64,000 bases of DNA, taken from Microbulbifer bruguierae. Lineage in GTDB: Bacteria > Pseudomonadota > Gammaproteobacteria > Pseudomonadales > Cellvibrionaceae. The notes under the pieces are model-generated. The model ran no database searches, was not told the DNA's origin, and saw nothing but the letters and a program-made list of their open reading frames with translations. This document shows, one piece after another, positions 1 through 8,595 of this stretch. Where the stretch lies: NCBI RefSeq assembly GCF_029869925.1, contig NZ_CP118605.1:2570001-2634000 (forward strand), read 5' to 3'. The position numbers were made by a program, and so were the translations under genes. Every line of letters starts with the position of its first letter. Position 1 is the stretch's first letter.

Positions 1-45
1 CCGCTCCGAAACCCTTACAAATCAAGGTGTTCCGAAAGCCTCAAC

Positions 46-57
46 CACCTCTCGGTG
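46..57 (-). other. Small hairpin in the transcribed leader of the left-edge operon
   Basis: CACC and GGTG arms enclose a four-base loop, just downstream of the last of three leftward promoters. The leader runs out of the window at base 1. I looked for a tRNA in bases 1-60 on both strands and could not fit an anticodon arm, so the identity of the transcribed gene is unknown. Confidence 0.35.
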
Positions 58-75
58 ATCTCGAGAAGGGCGCGC

Positions 76-103
76 ATTATATCGAGCTCTTCTCGCTTGG
101 CAA
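76..103 (-). promoter_or_regulatory. Strong leftward promoter, proximal of three (TTGCCA-16-TATAAT)
   Basis: On the minus strand the -35 box TTGCCA lies at 103-98 and the -10 box TATAAT at 81-76, with a 16-base spacer. A GCGCGCC discriminator follows. The bases upstream of the -35 box are A-rich on this strand, like an UP element. The combination of near-consensus boxes, A-tracts and a GC-rich discriminator is typical of stringently controlled rRNA or tRNA operon promoters. The gene driven lies beyond the left edge. Confidence 0.75.
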
Positions 104-223
104 GCTCTTTTTTTAGAGCTTTTTTCAGGCTTGAAACCAGGCTAAACAGCGCTGACTTTCAACTCCTGAAGGGCTGCCGGAGCCCTGCGGTGTCGCCTTG
201 GCGACCCCGTCGAAGTGGCGCGC

Positions 224-251
224 ATTATAGCGACCTCCCCGACCTTGGCAA
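224..251 (-). promoter_or_regulatory. Strong leftward promoter, middle of three (TTGCCA-16-TATAAT)
   Basis: The boxes, the 16-base spacing and the GCGCGCC discriminator are the same as in the proximal copy. The -35 box is at 251-246 and the -10 box at 229-224. A-tracts (minus strand) precede the -35 box. The spacing to the neighbouring copies, about 120-150 bases, suggests duplication of a promoter module. Confidence 0.75.
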
Positions 252-344
252 GCTGTTTTTTGAATTTCTTTTTCAGGGAAAACCCTTTGAAAATCAACAA
301 CTTATCCTGCCAACCTCGCCGCCTCTGCAGCGGTGAGGGCGCGA

Positions 345-373
345 ACTATACGTAGGCAGTCAGTGGGGCGCAA
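345..373 (-). promoter_or_regulatory. Leftward promoter, distal of three (TTGCGC-17-TATAGT)
   Basis: On the minus strand TTGCGC (373-368) and TATAGT (350-345) are separated by 17 bases and followed by a GCGCC discriminator. The upstream stretch is an A-rich tract. It is a weaker copy of the two promoters to its left, all pointing out of the window. Confidence 0.65.
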
Positions 374-529
374 GCTCTTTTTTACAAAAAGTTTTTACCC
401 CCTCGGTCAGTCCCCGAACCAGAACAAAACCCGACTTATTGCCGGAAAACCAGGAACAATATTTCAGGTTTCGCCTGATTCACCCAAATAGCTGGTGGAC
501 GACTGACTTCTTCCGAGGGTAATAGCAAT

Positions 530-1537
530 TTAAGCCTGTTCAACCACCTGTTCGATGCGCCCGAAAACAGACTGGCCTTTGTCGTCCCGCATCTCGATCG
601 CAATCTTGTCGCCAAACTGCATGAATACCGTACTCGGCTGGCCATTCTGGATGGTCTCGATCATACGGATCTCGGCGATACAGCTGTAACCAACACCACC
701 TGCTGCCACCGGCTTACCGGGACCGCCGTCGAGCTTGTTGGACACAGTACCGGAACCAATGATGGTACCGGCGCCCAGCGGACGGGTCTTGGCCGCATGC
801 GCTATCAGCTGGCCGAAGTGAAAGGTCATGTCGATACCCGCATTGGGTTCACCGAATTTCTCACCGTTCAGCTCGGACACCAGCGGCAGGTGCAGCTTGC
901 CGGCCTGCCAGTGCTCGCCCAGCTGTGCCGGGGTGACGCACACCGGGGAGAAGGCGCTGGATGGCTTGGACTGGTAGAAGCCGAAGCCCTTGGCCAGCTC
1001 GTTCGGAATCAGGCCGCGCAGGGACACGTCGTTCACCAGCATCACCAGGCGGATGTAGCCGAGGGCATCTTCCGGGGAAACCCCCATGGGCACATCATCG
1101 GTAATCACCGCGATTTCCGCTTCGAAGTCGATACCGAAGCCTTCGCTCTGCGGCATCTTTACCGCCTCGCGCGGCGCCAGGAAGGTATCGGAGCCGCCCT
1201 GATACATCAGCGGGTCGGTCCAGAAGCTTTCCGGCATTTCCGCGTTGCGCGCCTTGCGCACCAGCTCGACATGGTTGACGTAGGCACTGCCGTCCGCCCA
1301 GTGATAAGCACGCGGCAGCGGCGAATGGCATTGCGTCTGATCGAAGGCTTCGCCCGCGATTTCTCCGCTGTTAAGTTTTGCGTGCAGATCTTCCAGCTGC
1401 GCGGACGTTTCCGCCCAGTTGTCCAACGCGCTCTGTAGCGTCGGGGCTATTTCTGCCGCGGACGTCATACGTGTCAGGTCGTCACTGACCACCACTAGAT
1501 GGCCGTCACGACCGGATTTCAGGCTGGCTAACTTCAC
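530..1537 (-). CDS. fahA: Fumarylacetoacetase (fumarylacetoacetate hydrolase family)
   Basis: This 335-residue protein of the FAH family is predicted to cleave fumarylacetoacetate to fumarate and acetoacetate, the last step of tyrosine catabolism, in the cytoplasm. The acidic metal-binding region is visible around residues 125-145 (FEAEIAVITDDVP), followed by the VNDVSLR core and a C-terminal GSGTVSN region. It starts with GTG at 1537 behind a GAGGAAGG Shine-Dalgarno sequence. The gene is third in an operon after hppD and a VOC gene. Its length suits the two-domain bacterial FahA type, but a related acylpyruvase activity cannot be excluded. No homogentisate dioxygenase or maleylacetoacetate isomerase gene is present in the window. 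Confidence 0.85.
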   Translation of the reverse strand: MKLASLKSGRDGHLVVVSDDLTRMTSAAEIAPTLQSALDNWAETSAQLEDLHAKLNSGEIAGEAFDQTQCHSPLPRAYHWADGSAYVNHVELVRKARNAEMPESFWTDPLMYQGGSDTFLAPREAVKMPQSEGFGIDFEAEIAVITDDVPMGVSPEDALGYIRLVMLVNDVSLRGLIPNELAKGFGFYQSKPSSAFSPVCVTPAQLGEHWQAGKLHLPLVSELNGEKFGEPNAGIDMTFHFGQLIAHAAKTRPLGAGTIIGSGTVSNKLDGGPGKPVAAGGVGYSCIAEIRMIETIQNGQPSTVFMQFGDKIAIEMRDDKGQSVFGRIEQVVEQA

Positions 1538-1576
1538 TGTGCCTTCCTCTTTTTCAATTCACGTCCCCCTGATGAA

Positions 1577-2125
1577 TCAAGGGTCTAAAGGTTTGAATTC
1601 TTGGTCGCCGTGCATCCACGCCGCGTGGCGAGGTGCCTTCTTGGTGCGCGCCCATTCTTCCAGCATGCCTTCGGCCACCCGCTTGAGCTCCTTGTGCATC
1701 CCTGGCTTCGCGGTATTCGCGGCCAGCTCGATGCGATGCCCGTTGGGGTCGAAGAAGTAGATGGATTTGAAAATGGTATGGTCGGTGGGGCCGAGCACGT
1801 CGATACCGGCACCCTCGAGCGCCTGCTTCATCGCCAGCAGCTCGTCCATGCTCTCCACTTCCAGCGCAATGTGCTGCACCCATTGCGGGGTGTTTTCATC
1901 GCGGCCCATATCCGGCGAATTGGGCAGCTCGAAAAACGCCAGCACATTGCCCTGCCCTGCATCGAGAAATACATGCATGTAGGGATCCGGTGCCCCGGTA
2001 GAGGGCACCTTGTCTTCGGCGATGGCGAGCTGGAACTCCATGCCGAGGAGATCGCGATAAAACTCGACGGTCTCCTTGGCGTCGCGGCAACGGTAGGCCA
2101 CGTGGTGAATGCGTTTGATAGCCAT
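1577..2125 (-). CDS. VOC (glyoxalase/dioxygenase fold) family protein
   Basis: This 182-residue cytoplasmic protein has the paired beta-alpha-beta-beta-beta modules of the vicinal oxygen chelate fold. Motifs are IHHVAYRCRDAKET near the N-terminus, VQHIALEVESMDE near residue 85 and DPNGHRIELAAN near residue 130. His in the first two motifs and Glu in the third match a metal-binding triad. A GGAGG Shine-Dalgarno sequence precedes ATG 2125. It sits between hppD and fahA with short gaps, so it is probably co-transcribed and acts on a tyrosine-pathway intermediate or by-product. The exact substrate is unknown. A glyoxalase-type detoxification role is the main alternative. Confidence 0.8.
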   Translation of the reverse strand: MAIKRIHHVAYRCRDAKETVEFYRDLLGMEFQLAIAEDKVPSTGAPDPYMHVFLDAGQGNVLAFFELPNSPDMGRDENTPQWVQHIALEVESMDELLAMKQALEGAGIDVLGPTDHTIFKSIYFFDPNGHRIELAANTAKPGMHKELKRVAEGMLEEWARTKKAPRHAAWMHGDQEFKPLDP

Positions 2126-2150
2126 ATCAGGCCTCCGGATGCGCGCCCAA

Positions 2151-3245
2151 TCAGGCCGCGTCTTCTTTGCCTTTGCTGCCGATCACACCGCGCTGCAACT
2201 GGTCGCGCTCAATAGACTCGAATAATGCTTTGAAGTTGCCTTCACCGAAGCCCTCATCCTCTTTGCGCTGGATAAACTCGAAAAACACCGGACCCAGCAT
2301 GTTGGCAGAGAAAATCTGCAGCAGCAGGCGTGGCTGGTCGCCATCAGTGGTGCCGTCCAGCAGGATGCCACGGGATTTCAGTTCTGCGGTGGGCTCACCA
2401 TGACCCGGCAGGCGCTCTTCCAGCATTTCGTAATAGGTTTCGGGCGGCGGGGTCATGAACTGCATGCCCTGTGCTTTCAACCGATCCCAGCAGGCGACAA
2501 GGTCGTCACAGGCAAACGCGATGTGCTGAATGCCCTCGCCGTTGTACTTCATCAGGAACTCTTCAATCTGACCACCGCCACCGGCTGCCTCTTCATTCAG
2601 CGGAATACGGATCTTGCCATCTGGTGCCGTCATCGCTTTGGACAGCAAGCCGGTGTACTCGCCCTTGATGTCGAAGTAGCGGATCTCACGGAAGTTGAAC
2701 AGGTCTTCGTAGTACTTGGCCCAGTAATCCATACGGCCGCGATAGACGTTGTGGGTCAGGTGATCCAGGGTGTGGAAACCGCAGCCCTCGGGGTGCTTGT
2801 CTACGCCTTCCAGCCAGTGGAAGTCGATATCATAGATGCTCTCACCTTCTTTATAGCGGTCAATCAGATAAAGGGTGGCACCGCCGATCCCTTTGATGGC
2901 AGGCAAACGCAGCTCCATCGGACCAGTTGCCACTTCTACAGGCTGCGCGCCCTTTTTGACCGCCTCATTGTAGGCAAGCGTGGCGTCTTTCACCCTGAAC
3001 GCCAATCCACAGGCGGACGGCCCGTGCTCGCGGGCGTAGTAATCTGCGTGGCTACCCTTTTCATAATTGGTGACGAAGTTGATGTCACCCTGACGCCACA
3101 ACGCCACATCTTTAGTGCGGTGACGAGCCACCTTGGTGAAGCCCATGGCCTCGAAAACGGTCTCCAGGATGCCTTTCTCCGGCGCAGTGAATTCAACGAA
3201 CTCGAAGCCGTCCAGGCCCATGGGGTTCTCAAACAAGTCGGCCAT
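2151..3245 (-). CDS. hppD: 4-hydroxyphenylpyruvate dioxygenase
   Basis: The enzyme converts 4-hydroxyphenylpyruvate to homogentisate with Fe(II) and O2, the committed step of tyrosine catabolism and the source of pyomelanin precursors. The protein is 364 residues long with two VOC halves. The iron ligands in the C-terminal half are visible: H162 ([10 protein letters not shown]), H241 ([11 protein letters not shown]) and E323 ([10 protein letters not shown]). I chose ATG 3245 because GGAGG lies 5 bases upstream of it; an in-frame ATG at 3257 overlaps that Shine-Dalgarno sequence and is unlikely to be used. It is the first gene of the operon with the VOC gene and fahA. A 38-bp dyad lies about 80-120 bases upstream. 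Confidence 0.95.
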   Translation of the reverse strand: MADLFENPMGLDGFEFVEFTAPEKGILETVFEAMGFTKVARHRTKDVALWRQGDINFVTNYEKGSHADYYAREHGPSACGLAFRVKDATLAYNEAVKKGAQPVEVATGPMELRLPAIKGIGGATLYLIDRYKEGESIYDIDFHWLEGVDKHPEGCGFHTLDHLTHNVYRGRMDYWAKYYEDLFNFREIRYFDIKGEYTGLLSKAMTAPDGKIRIPLNEEAAGGGGQIEEFLMKYNGEGIQHIAFACDDLVACWDRLKAQGMQFMTPPPETYYEMLEERLPGHGEPTAELKSRGILLDGTTDGDQPRLLLQIFSANMLGPVFFEFIQRKEDEGFGEGNFKALFESIERDQLQRGVIGSKGKEDAA

Positions 3246-3325
3246 GTAATCCTCCATTAATGGGATTCTTTATAGATGACTCAGCAATGCCGTAGTTCGC
3301 AACGGCGGTCTTGCTGGATTGAAAT

Positions 3326-3363
3326 GGTTACATTCGCAACGAAATTTAGTTTCGCATGTAACC
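3326..3363. promoter_or_regulatory. 38-bp inverted repeat, probable operator upstream of hppD
   Basis: The outer arms GGTTACAT (3326-3333) and ATGTAACC (3356-3363) are exact complements. The full 19-base arms match at 16 of 19 positions around an AAATTT centre. It lies upstream of hppD with nothing else to serve on the other side nearby. The size suits a dimeric or tetrameric regulator such as an IclR, MarR or TyrR/PhhR type protein; which one cannot be told from the sequence. Confidence 0.6.
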
Positions 3364-3595
3364 AATGTCAAGGGCGAGGCACCCCTTGTAGATGAAGTGA
3401 TAGGACGGGAAAGACGAATCGATGGCTGAATTGATGACCAAATGTGGCCTTCAGGTCCAAAGCTAGAAAGGGGAGAGGCTAATCGTGTGCGAAAGACGGC
3501 AGCGGGAAGGGCCCAATCACAAGATCACCAGGACCAATATATAGATACAATAAATGCGAAACGGCAGCCCCCCCAGGCCAGAAAATTAGCTTTTA

Positions 3596-3619
3596 GCAAA
3601 AAAGCAAAAAAGCAAAAAA
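3596..3619. repeat. Three perfect tandem copies of GCAAAAAA
   Basis: The 8-base unit repeats at 3596, 3604 and 3612. It reads as T-tracts in the direction of the exopolysaccharide genes ending at 3699, so it might assist transcription termination or be slippage-prone. Confidence 0.6.
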
Positions 3620-3698
3620 GATAGATGTTGCGAGCTTTGTATTCATCTGCCCTTACTTCTCTGCAACCTTTCGCATCATGCTATTAACTAGCCCCGAC

Positions 3699-4436
3699 TT
3701 AAGCCAGCTGAAAAACGCGATCGCGAACAATCTTTTCCGGGTTCTCTCGAACCAATTCCCAGGATCCTTTCTCGCCGATTAGCCGCTCAGCCGCGCGCCG
3801 GCCTTCAGCGAGATCAGGAGGGCGCCGCTGTATGTGATGAGTGTCGGTAGCAAGCACGGTAGCCAGTCCACGCTTGAGAATTTCCTGAGCGCGCACGCGA
3901 GCTTGCTCACCAAACCGGCCAACCAACGCGCCGGCTGTAACCTGGAACAAACAGCCTGCTTGAACCAGTGGTTTTATCTGATCAAGGTCTCTTATAATGT
4001 CTTTGTTACGCTCTGGGTGAGCAATCATAGGGCGAATATTCTGCTTAACGAGCCAGCGAAGCAATTTGATCAGTCCCGCAGGTATGTGGCTGTGGGGCAT
4101 TTCCAACAATACGAGAAGATCTCCCTCCCAGTACCCCAGTGCAGGCAACTGATTTGTTGATGCGAAGTATATTACCTCATCAGAGATCCGCACCTCTGCA
4201 GCCAGGGCAAATTGGATTCCAATTTTTTCCTTGGCTTTCAAGCGCTCAAGGAAACTCCGAAAAGCTTGTTGTATGGAAGTGGAGGTATTTGAATAGCGTC
4301 CCGGATGAATATGTGGCGTTGCCAGCATGTGAGTAATCCCATTTGCCGCCGCAGCCTGAACAAGCTCCAGACTCTGCTCAAACGATTTGGGACCGTCATC
4401 TATCCCGGGGAGAATATGGCTATGCAGGTCAATCAT
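3699..4436 (-). CDS. cpsB: CpsB/YwqE-type tyrosine-protein phosphatase (PHP domain)
   Basis: This 245-residue metal-dependent phosphatase is predicted to remove phosphate from the tyrosine cluster of the Wzc-type kinase encoded just upstream, so controlling polysaccharide length and amount. PHP-domain metal ligands are visible: LHSHILPGIDDG (H5, H7), ATPHIHPG (H42, H44), MIAHPERN around residue 140 and ATDTHH near residue 195. It is cytoplasmic, with no signal peptide. It is the last gene of the minus-strand run WcaJ, beta-barrel, Wza, Wzc, phosphatase, separated from wzc by about 127 bases. Gram-negatives more often use low-molecular-weight Wzb here, so the Gram-positive-like CpsB type is worth noting. 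Confidence 0.88.
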   Translation of the reverse strand: MIDLHSHILPGIDDGPKSFEQSLELVQAAAANGITHMLATPHIHPGRYSNTSTSIQQAFRSFLERLKAKEKIGIQFALAAEVRISDEVIYFASTNQLPALGYWEGDLLVLLEMPHSHIPAGLIKLLRWLVKQNIRPMIAHPERNKDIIRDLDQIKPLVQAGCLFQVTAGALVGRFGEQARVRAQEILKRGLATVLATDTHHIQRRPPDLAEGRRAAERLIGEKGSWELVRENPEKIVRDRVFQLA

Positions 4437-4563
4437 GGACGAATTCTATAGCATAGTTCGCCAGCTTTAGCTTTTACTGCCAATTAATTTGCCTATTACG
4501 CGACATTGATTCGGTTACAGGTTACGCCCTTTCACCATATTTATTAGAAAACAAAACCAGATT

Positions 4564-6747
4564 TTATTGGGTGTACTCAGGATAATAACCGTAATATTGA
4601 TCTGCATAGCCCCCTCTCCGCTTCATTGCGACACTGTTTAGGATTACACCTTCAGGTTTTACACCCAGGCTCATCAGCCGGGAAATCCCCGCACGAATCA
4701 CCCCTATCCTCGTATCTTCAGCACGCACTACATACAATAAAGAGCAGGCTATTTTTGAAATAACCAGCACGTCGCTTACCGCCTGAACCGGAGGAGTATC
4801 GATAATAATACGATCGTATTTTTGTCGTAGTTCCTTCATGACATTCTGAAACTGTGACGAACCAAGAAGTCGCTGGGGGTCTTCTGGTCGGATTCCCGCC
4901 GGTATAATATCGACACCACTTTTTTTGTCCCGAAGAATACATTCTTCGATGGAAAAACGACCAGACAAAAGATCCGCTAATCCAGGCCGACTAGGGGCCA
5001 CTTCAAATCTGCGACCAAGGGAAGGACGTCGCATATCAGCATCAATCAAGAGCACCTTCTCAAGTTGCCCCAAAGAAAACGACAAATTGATGGATATTGT
5101 GGTTTTTCCCTCTGAAGGTGCCGAAGAGGTAATGCAAATCACCTCGGCTTTATTATCAAACCTAGATAACACCACACCGGTACGTAATGACCGGATCGCT
5201 TCTGAAAATTGCCCATGGGCTCCATCAAAATAACTATACAAGGGTAAGCCATTGTCATCCACCGATGACACTTCGGGTACGATCCCCAAAAGTGGTAATC
5301 CCAATTTCCGACCAACGTCCTGCGGATCACGTATGCCGCTCTTTAAAAGCTCTAACAGCACGACGACCGCCACACCGAGGCCAGCGCTCATGACGCATGC
5401 AAATAATACCAATAGACGCTTTTTAGTCGCCAAGGGGCGGCGCGGCGTAACAGCGGGATCTACTAGACGCGCCGTCTCTGCATCATAACCAGAAACTTCC
5501 CTGGTTTCTTTAAACCGTGTAAGGAAGGTATTGTAGAGTTGTCGATTGACTTCAACCTCTCGCTTTAATTCATCGTATCGAATTTCTTTTTGCGCAACTA
5601 CTTGTAAATCAGACTTAGCTCCCGTGAGCTCAGCTTCAAGCGTAAGAACTTTTTCTCTGCCCTGCCGGTAATCAATCTCGATACTTGCGACAAGCTTTCT
5701 CAATTCGCTACTCAATTGCGCTTGAGCCCTTTCCAGCTCATCTTGCGCAGCCTGCATCGTTGGGTGTTTGGGACCATAACGTCGGGCCAGCTCGGTGACC
5801 CCTAGCCGCGCACTTGTTTCCGCCTGTCGAGCTGTTTGAATCAAAGGGTGATTGAGAACTTCTGGTTGATTCAGCAATGACGCTTCCGGAAGGTCTTTTC
5901 TGCGAACTTGGTCATACAACAACCTGAGTTCTTTAAGCTCCCTCTTCGCCTCCAACAATTGATCCATGGTTTCATTGAGCTCCTGTGAAGCTAGCCCGCG
6001 AACCCCCTGGAGATCCACCAGATCCTCCTGTTGCTGAAAATCATTAAGTGCTCGCTCGGAAGACTCTAATTTTCCTCTCAAACCCTCAAGCCGCTCACTC
6101 AGCCAACTAGTCGCCTTTTCCGTAACATCCTTACGTACACTATTTTGCTCAGCAATATAAGCATCGGCGACCGCGTTCGGAATCGAAGCTGCCAGTTCCG
6201 GAGAATAGCTCTCATAGGTTAGCTTGATTAACTGAGTATTTCGGACAGGTGATACCCTTATACTATTCGCGATAAGGTTGACAATTCCCTCACGCTTTTG
6301 ACGGGACCGTATTTCTGGGTCTATTTCGGGTCTTTCAGTCTCCAAACCAGCCCAACTTTTTACCTTTTCCGTTAACGTTGGTATTCGCGGACGATTGAAG
6401 ACCGGATGATTTTCAAGATCCAAAGCATACACAACACGCTCAGCGATGCCGCGTGACTGCAACATCTCCACTTGCGTCATCAAAAATTCGCGACGCTGCG
6501 CTCCGGCTTCATATACATCCCGAATGGACACGAGATTAGCCTGCCCTGCACCCAGTAATAGGGTAGAGGTAGCTTGATATCGGTTCTGGATATTTTGAAC
6601 TGAGAAATATGCTGCGGTGGTAACCGCTATTGCAAATATTGCTATGTACCACTTTTTTGCATATACAGCGAAAAACAGAGCGACAAAATCAATATTGCCA
6701 AATGGCGAGGTCTCAGCCTCGTCTGTGGCATGCGTGTGCTTCTCCAT
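4564..6747 (-). CDS. wzc: Wzc-type polysaccharide co-polymerase and tyrosine autokinase
   Basis: This 727-residue inner-membrane protein controls chain length and links polymerisation to export. It has a Wzz-type N-terminal part with a membrane segment at about 32-48, a long coiled-coil periplasmic region (about 200-420), a second membrane segment at about 443-465 and a C-terminal BY-kinase domain. The kinase shows Walker A (SAPSEGKTT, 542-550), Walker A' (LLIDADMRRP, 566-575), Walker B (IIIDTPP, 647-653) and a C-terminal tyrosine cluster (Y714, Y718, Y719, Y721, Y722, Y725). It lies 8 bases downstream of the OPX gene and upstream of its probable phosphatase. Kinase and membrane domains are fused, as in Proteobacteria. 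Confidence 0.95.
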   Translation of the reverse strand: MEKHTHATDEAETSPFGNIDFVALFFAVYAKKWYIAIFAIAVTTAAYFSVQNIQNRYQATSTLLLGAGQANLVSIRDVYEAGAQRREFLMTQVEMLQSRGIAERVVYALDLENHPVFNRPRIPTLTEKVKSWAGLETERPEIDPEIRSRQKREGIVNLIANSIRVSPVRNTQLIKLTYESYSPELAASIPNAVADAYIAEQNSVRKDVTEKATSWLSERLEGLRGKLESSERALNDFQQQEDLVDLQGVRGLASQELNETMDQLLEAKRELKELRLLYDQVRRKDLPEASLLNQPEVLNHPLIQTARQAETSARLGVTELARRYGPKHPTMQAAQDELERAQAQLSSELRKLVASIEIDYRQGREKVLTLEAELTGAKSDLQVVAQKEIRYDELKREVEVNRQLYNTFLTRFKETREVSGYDAETARLVDPAVTPRRPLATKKRLLVLFACVMSAGLGVAVVVLLELLKSGIRDPQDVGRKLGLPLLGIVPEVSSVDDNGLPLYSYFDGAHGQFSEAIRSLRTGVVLSRFDNKAEVICITSSAPSEGKTTISINLSFSLGQLEKVLLIDADMRRPSLGRRFEVAPSRPGLADLLSGRFSIEECILRDKKSGVDIIPAGIRPEDPQRLLGSSQFQNVMKELRQKYDRIIIDTPPVQAVSDVLVISKIACSLLYVVRAEDTRIGVIRAGISRLMSLGVKPEGVILNSVAMKRRGGYADQYYGYYPEYTQ

Positions 6748-6755
6748 ACTTATGC

Positions 6756-7304
6756 TCAGAAGAACCCCTGCTCTATGGTTACTACGTCGCCGGGCCTAAG
6801 CTTGGTTGACATACTGGCCCTTTTTCTTTTGTCTTCAGATTCACCTTCTCGGATAAGGAATATCCTATTTTCCGAACCACGCTCAGTCATTCCTTGAGCC
6901 AGGGCAGCAATTTTTCCTACGGTAAGCCCAGGTTGATAAGTGTAGCCACCAGGCGACTGTACCTCGCCATATATAAATACAGGGCGATACTGCGTGACAG
7001 AAACTGTGACATTCGGATTGATAAGATAATCGTCCTTAAGCCCTTTTACTATTAATGCTTCAAGCTCGGATGGCGTTAGGCCACTAATTTTTATTTCACC
7101 CAAAAATGGATAATTGATGTTCCCCGATTCAGCCAGCATAACATCAAAATTTAGATCATTTTCGCCGTAAACGCGAATCGAAATCCTATCACCAGCATTC
7201 ATACGGTACTCTGTGCTATCAGCAACAGCTTCTCCAATTATTAAGACGGCGAAAAAAATTAGAGTAAAAATCTGCGCAGGCAACTTAAAGATATTCATCA
7301 ACAT
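6756..7304 (-). CDS. wza: Short OPX (Wza/GumB-like) polysaccharide export protein
   Basis: The periplasmic or outer-membrane polysaccharide export protein is 182 residues long. A signal peptide (hydrophobic residues about 10-28, ending near AVA) is followed by a polysaccharide export domain (YRMNAGDRISIRVYGE) and one SLBB-like domain (VFIYGEVQSPGGYTYQPG). No lipobox cysteine is seen. It is far shorter than Wza and lacks a C-terminal amphipathic helix able to line an outer-membrane pore; the chain ends at TIEQGFF. The neighbouring beta-barrel gene may supply the pore. The start may be either ATG of MLMN. It is co-transcribed with the barrel and wzc genes. Confidence 0.85.
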   Translation of the reverse strand: MLMNIFKLPAQIFTLIFFAVLIIGEAVADSTEYRMNAGDRISIRVYGENDLNFDVMLAESGNINYPFLGEIKISGLTPSELEALIVKGLKDDYLINPNVTVSVTQYRPVFIYGEVQSPGGYTYQPGLTVGKIAALAQGMTERGSENRIFLIREGESEDKRKRASMSTKLRPGDVVTIEQGFF

Positions 7305-7329
7305 ATTTTTCTTCTTAAATCATTGCGCA

Positions 7330-8544
7330 CTAAAGCGGTGCCTCTATTCCAAGAATATAGCGATTATTTTCCAGATCGGCACCGGTTGCTGACGAATGGT
7401 TTTCAAGCTTAGATACACCAAGACTGAGCCTAAGCCAGTCCACAGGTAGGTACTCAATAGTGAAACTGGAACGAAACACTTCATCCAAACGATCTTCGCC
7501 AACGAACTCACCCGTAGTCCGACTATACGAGAGAACACTGTTTAAATTCCCCACCCACTGATGAGACCAGGAAAATACGTTACTTTTTACATCAATAAAA
7601 TCTGCAACTCCAAAAGACTCCTGAACGTTTTTCCCTGTCGTTACCGACAAAGTACTATAGCTCTTTGGACTCCATGAAGCTGTCAAATCCCAGCGGGGCC
7701 CTTCAAAATCCTCGCGCTCACCAGCAGCGAACGCCCTATTCAGACGGCCCGCCCTAAGCAATACACGAGTTTTTGGCAGCCGGTACTCTCCTGTGGCCAA
7801 TACAGTCCATTCGTCACTATCGCGGTTAGGTGTTGTAGTCGCGACATCAGCGTAATCAAGGGCCCGCTCAGTAACCTGCAAACCAAGAATAAACTGATCG
7901 TTCAGTGAATAATTGGAGCTGAATATAGAATATACGTCGGTAAACTCGCGGCTAGGATCCTGAAACTCATAGTTCCGCTGCCCCTGACGGACCGCTGCCT
8001 GTAACCTCCCACCCTGGCGTCCAAACATCAACGCAACCTCTGCACTCGGTTGGCGAGTTCTATCAGCCTCGATCAAAATCGGGTCCAAACTACCGTCGGC
8101 AGCTCCTGAAACAGACTGAGCCAGGTTCAAATAACTGCCGGAAATCTGTACTTCAAGGAAAGAAAGTGCTCGCCACTGCCAATCAAGATTCACTGCGTAA
8201 TCACTAAAGGATTGTCGTGTGCCGTTCCGATAGTAGCCACGCGTCATCAAAAAACTGCCAGACAGACTTGAGGCTCTTCCCTCTCGCTCCCATCTCACAT
8301 TCGGAGAAATTCGAGTGACCCAGTCGCCTTGTCCGTTTTCTGCGGCAAGGAAAACATTATCATCATACTGAGCTTCAACCCTGGCACTGCTCGTAAGTTC
8401 GATATTACCAGGCAAATCAATTGTGATGGCATTTGCGGACTGCCCCATCATTGAAAATACACATAAAATCGCGGACCCGGTCCAGAGAACACTTTTTCTA
8501 CTGTCGAGCCCTGAAGATAACACTTTAGCGGCTTCCACTTTCAT
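7330..8544 (-). CDS. Outer-membrane beta-barrel protein of the exopolysaccharide locus
   Basis: This 404-residue protein has a long signal peptide (hydrophobic 20-38, cleavage near SANA) and then alternating aromatic/polar strands ending in an amphipathic terminal strand (RYILGIEAPL). That pattern fits the BBP2-type barrels found in Wzx/Wzy polysaccharide loci (EpsL-like). It sits between the WcaJ-type transferase and the short OPX gene. I infer an outer-membrane channel for the polymer, since OPX proteins without an outer-membrane helix are known to pair with such barrels. A surface anchoring role is the alternative. No enzymatic motif is visible. Confidence 0.75.
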   Translation of the reverse strand: MKVEAAKVLSSGLDSRKSVLWTGSAILCVFSMMGQSANAITIDLPGNIELTSSARVEAQYDDNVFLAAENGQGDWVTRISPNVRWEREGRASSLSGSFLMTRGYYRNGTRQSFSDYAVNLDWQWRALSFLEVQISGSYLNLAQSVSGAADGSLDPILIEADRTRQPSAEVALMFGRQGGRLQAAVRQGQRNYEFQDPSREFTDVYSIFSSNYSLNDQFILGLQVTERALDYADVATTTPNRDSDEWTVLATGEYRLPKTRVLLRAGRLNRAFAAGEREDFEGPRWDLTASWSPKSYSTLSVTTGKNVQESFGVADFIDVKSNVFSWSHQWVGNLNSVLSYSRTTGEFVGEDRLDEVFRSSFTIEYLPVDWLRLSLGVSKLENHSSATGADLENNRYILGIEAPL

Positions 8545-8595
8545 ATTTATATACCGCTCTCTTTCTCGCTTGTCATATTTGACTAGGAATGACGG

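Larger units (their letters stand above)
3246..3698. other. Intergenic region between the tyrosine genes and the exopolysaccharide locus
   Basis: It holds the hppD leader, the 38-bp dyad and a short tandem repeat near its right end. I see no convincing gene: a 60-codon open frame at 3442-3624 lacks a ribosome binding site and has a low-complexity lysine-rich end. No clear intrinsic terminator for the phosphatase gene ending at 3699 was found. Confidence 0.6.

Noticed and set aside
1..60. Possible tRNA at the left edge on the minus strand
   Set aside because: A GAGAGGTGG-like start looked tRNA-like, but no anticodon arm with a conserved T33 and no T-arm could be fitted in the bases available.
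3442..3624. 60-codon open frame between hppD and cpsB
   Set aside because: No ribosome binding site, no recognisable domain, and it ends in the low-complexity GCAAAAAA repeats.
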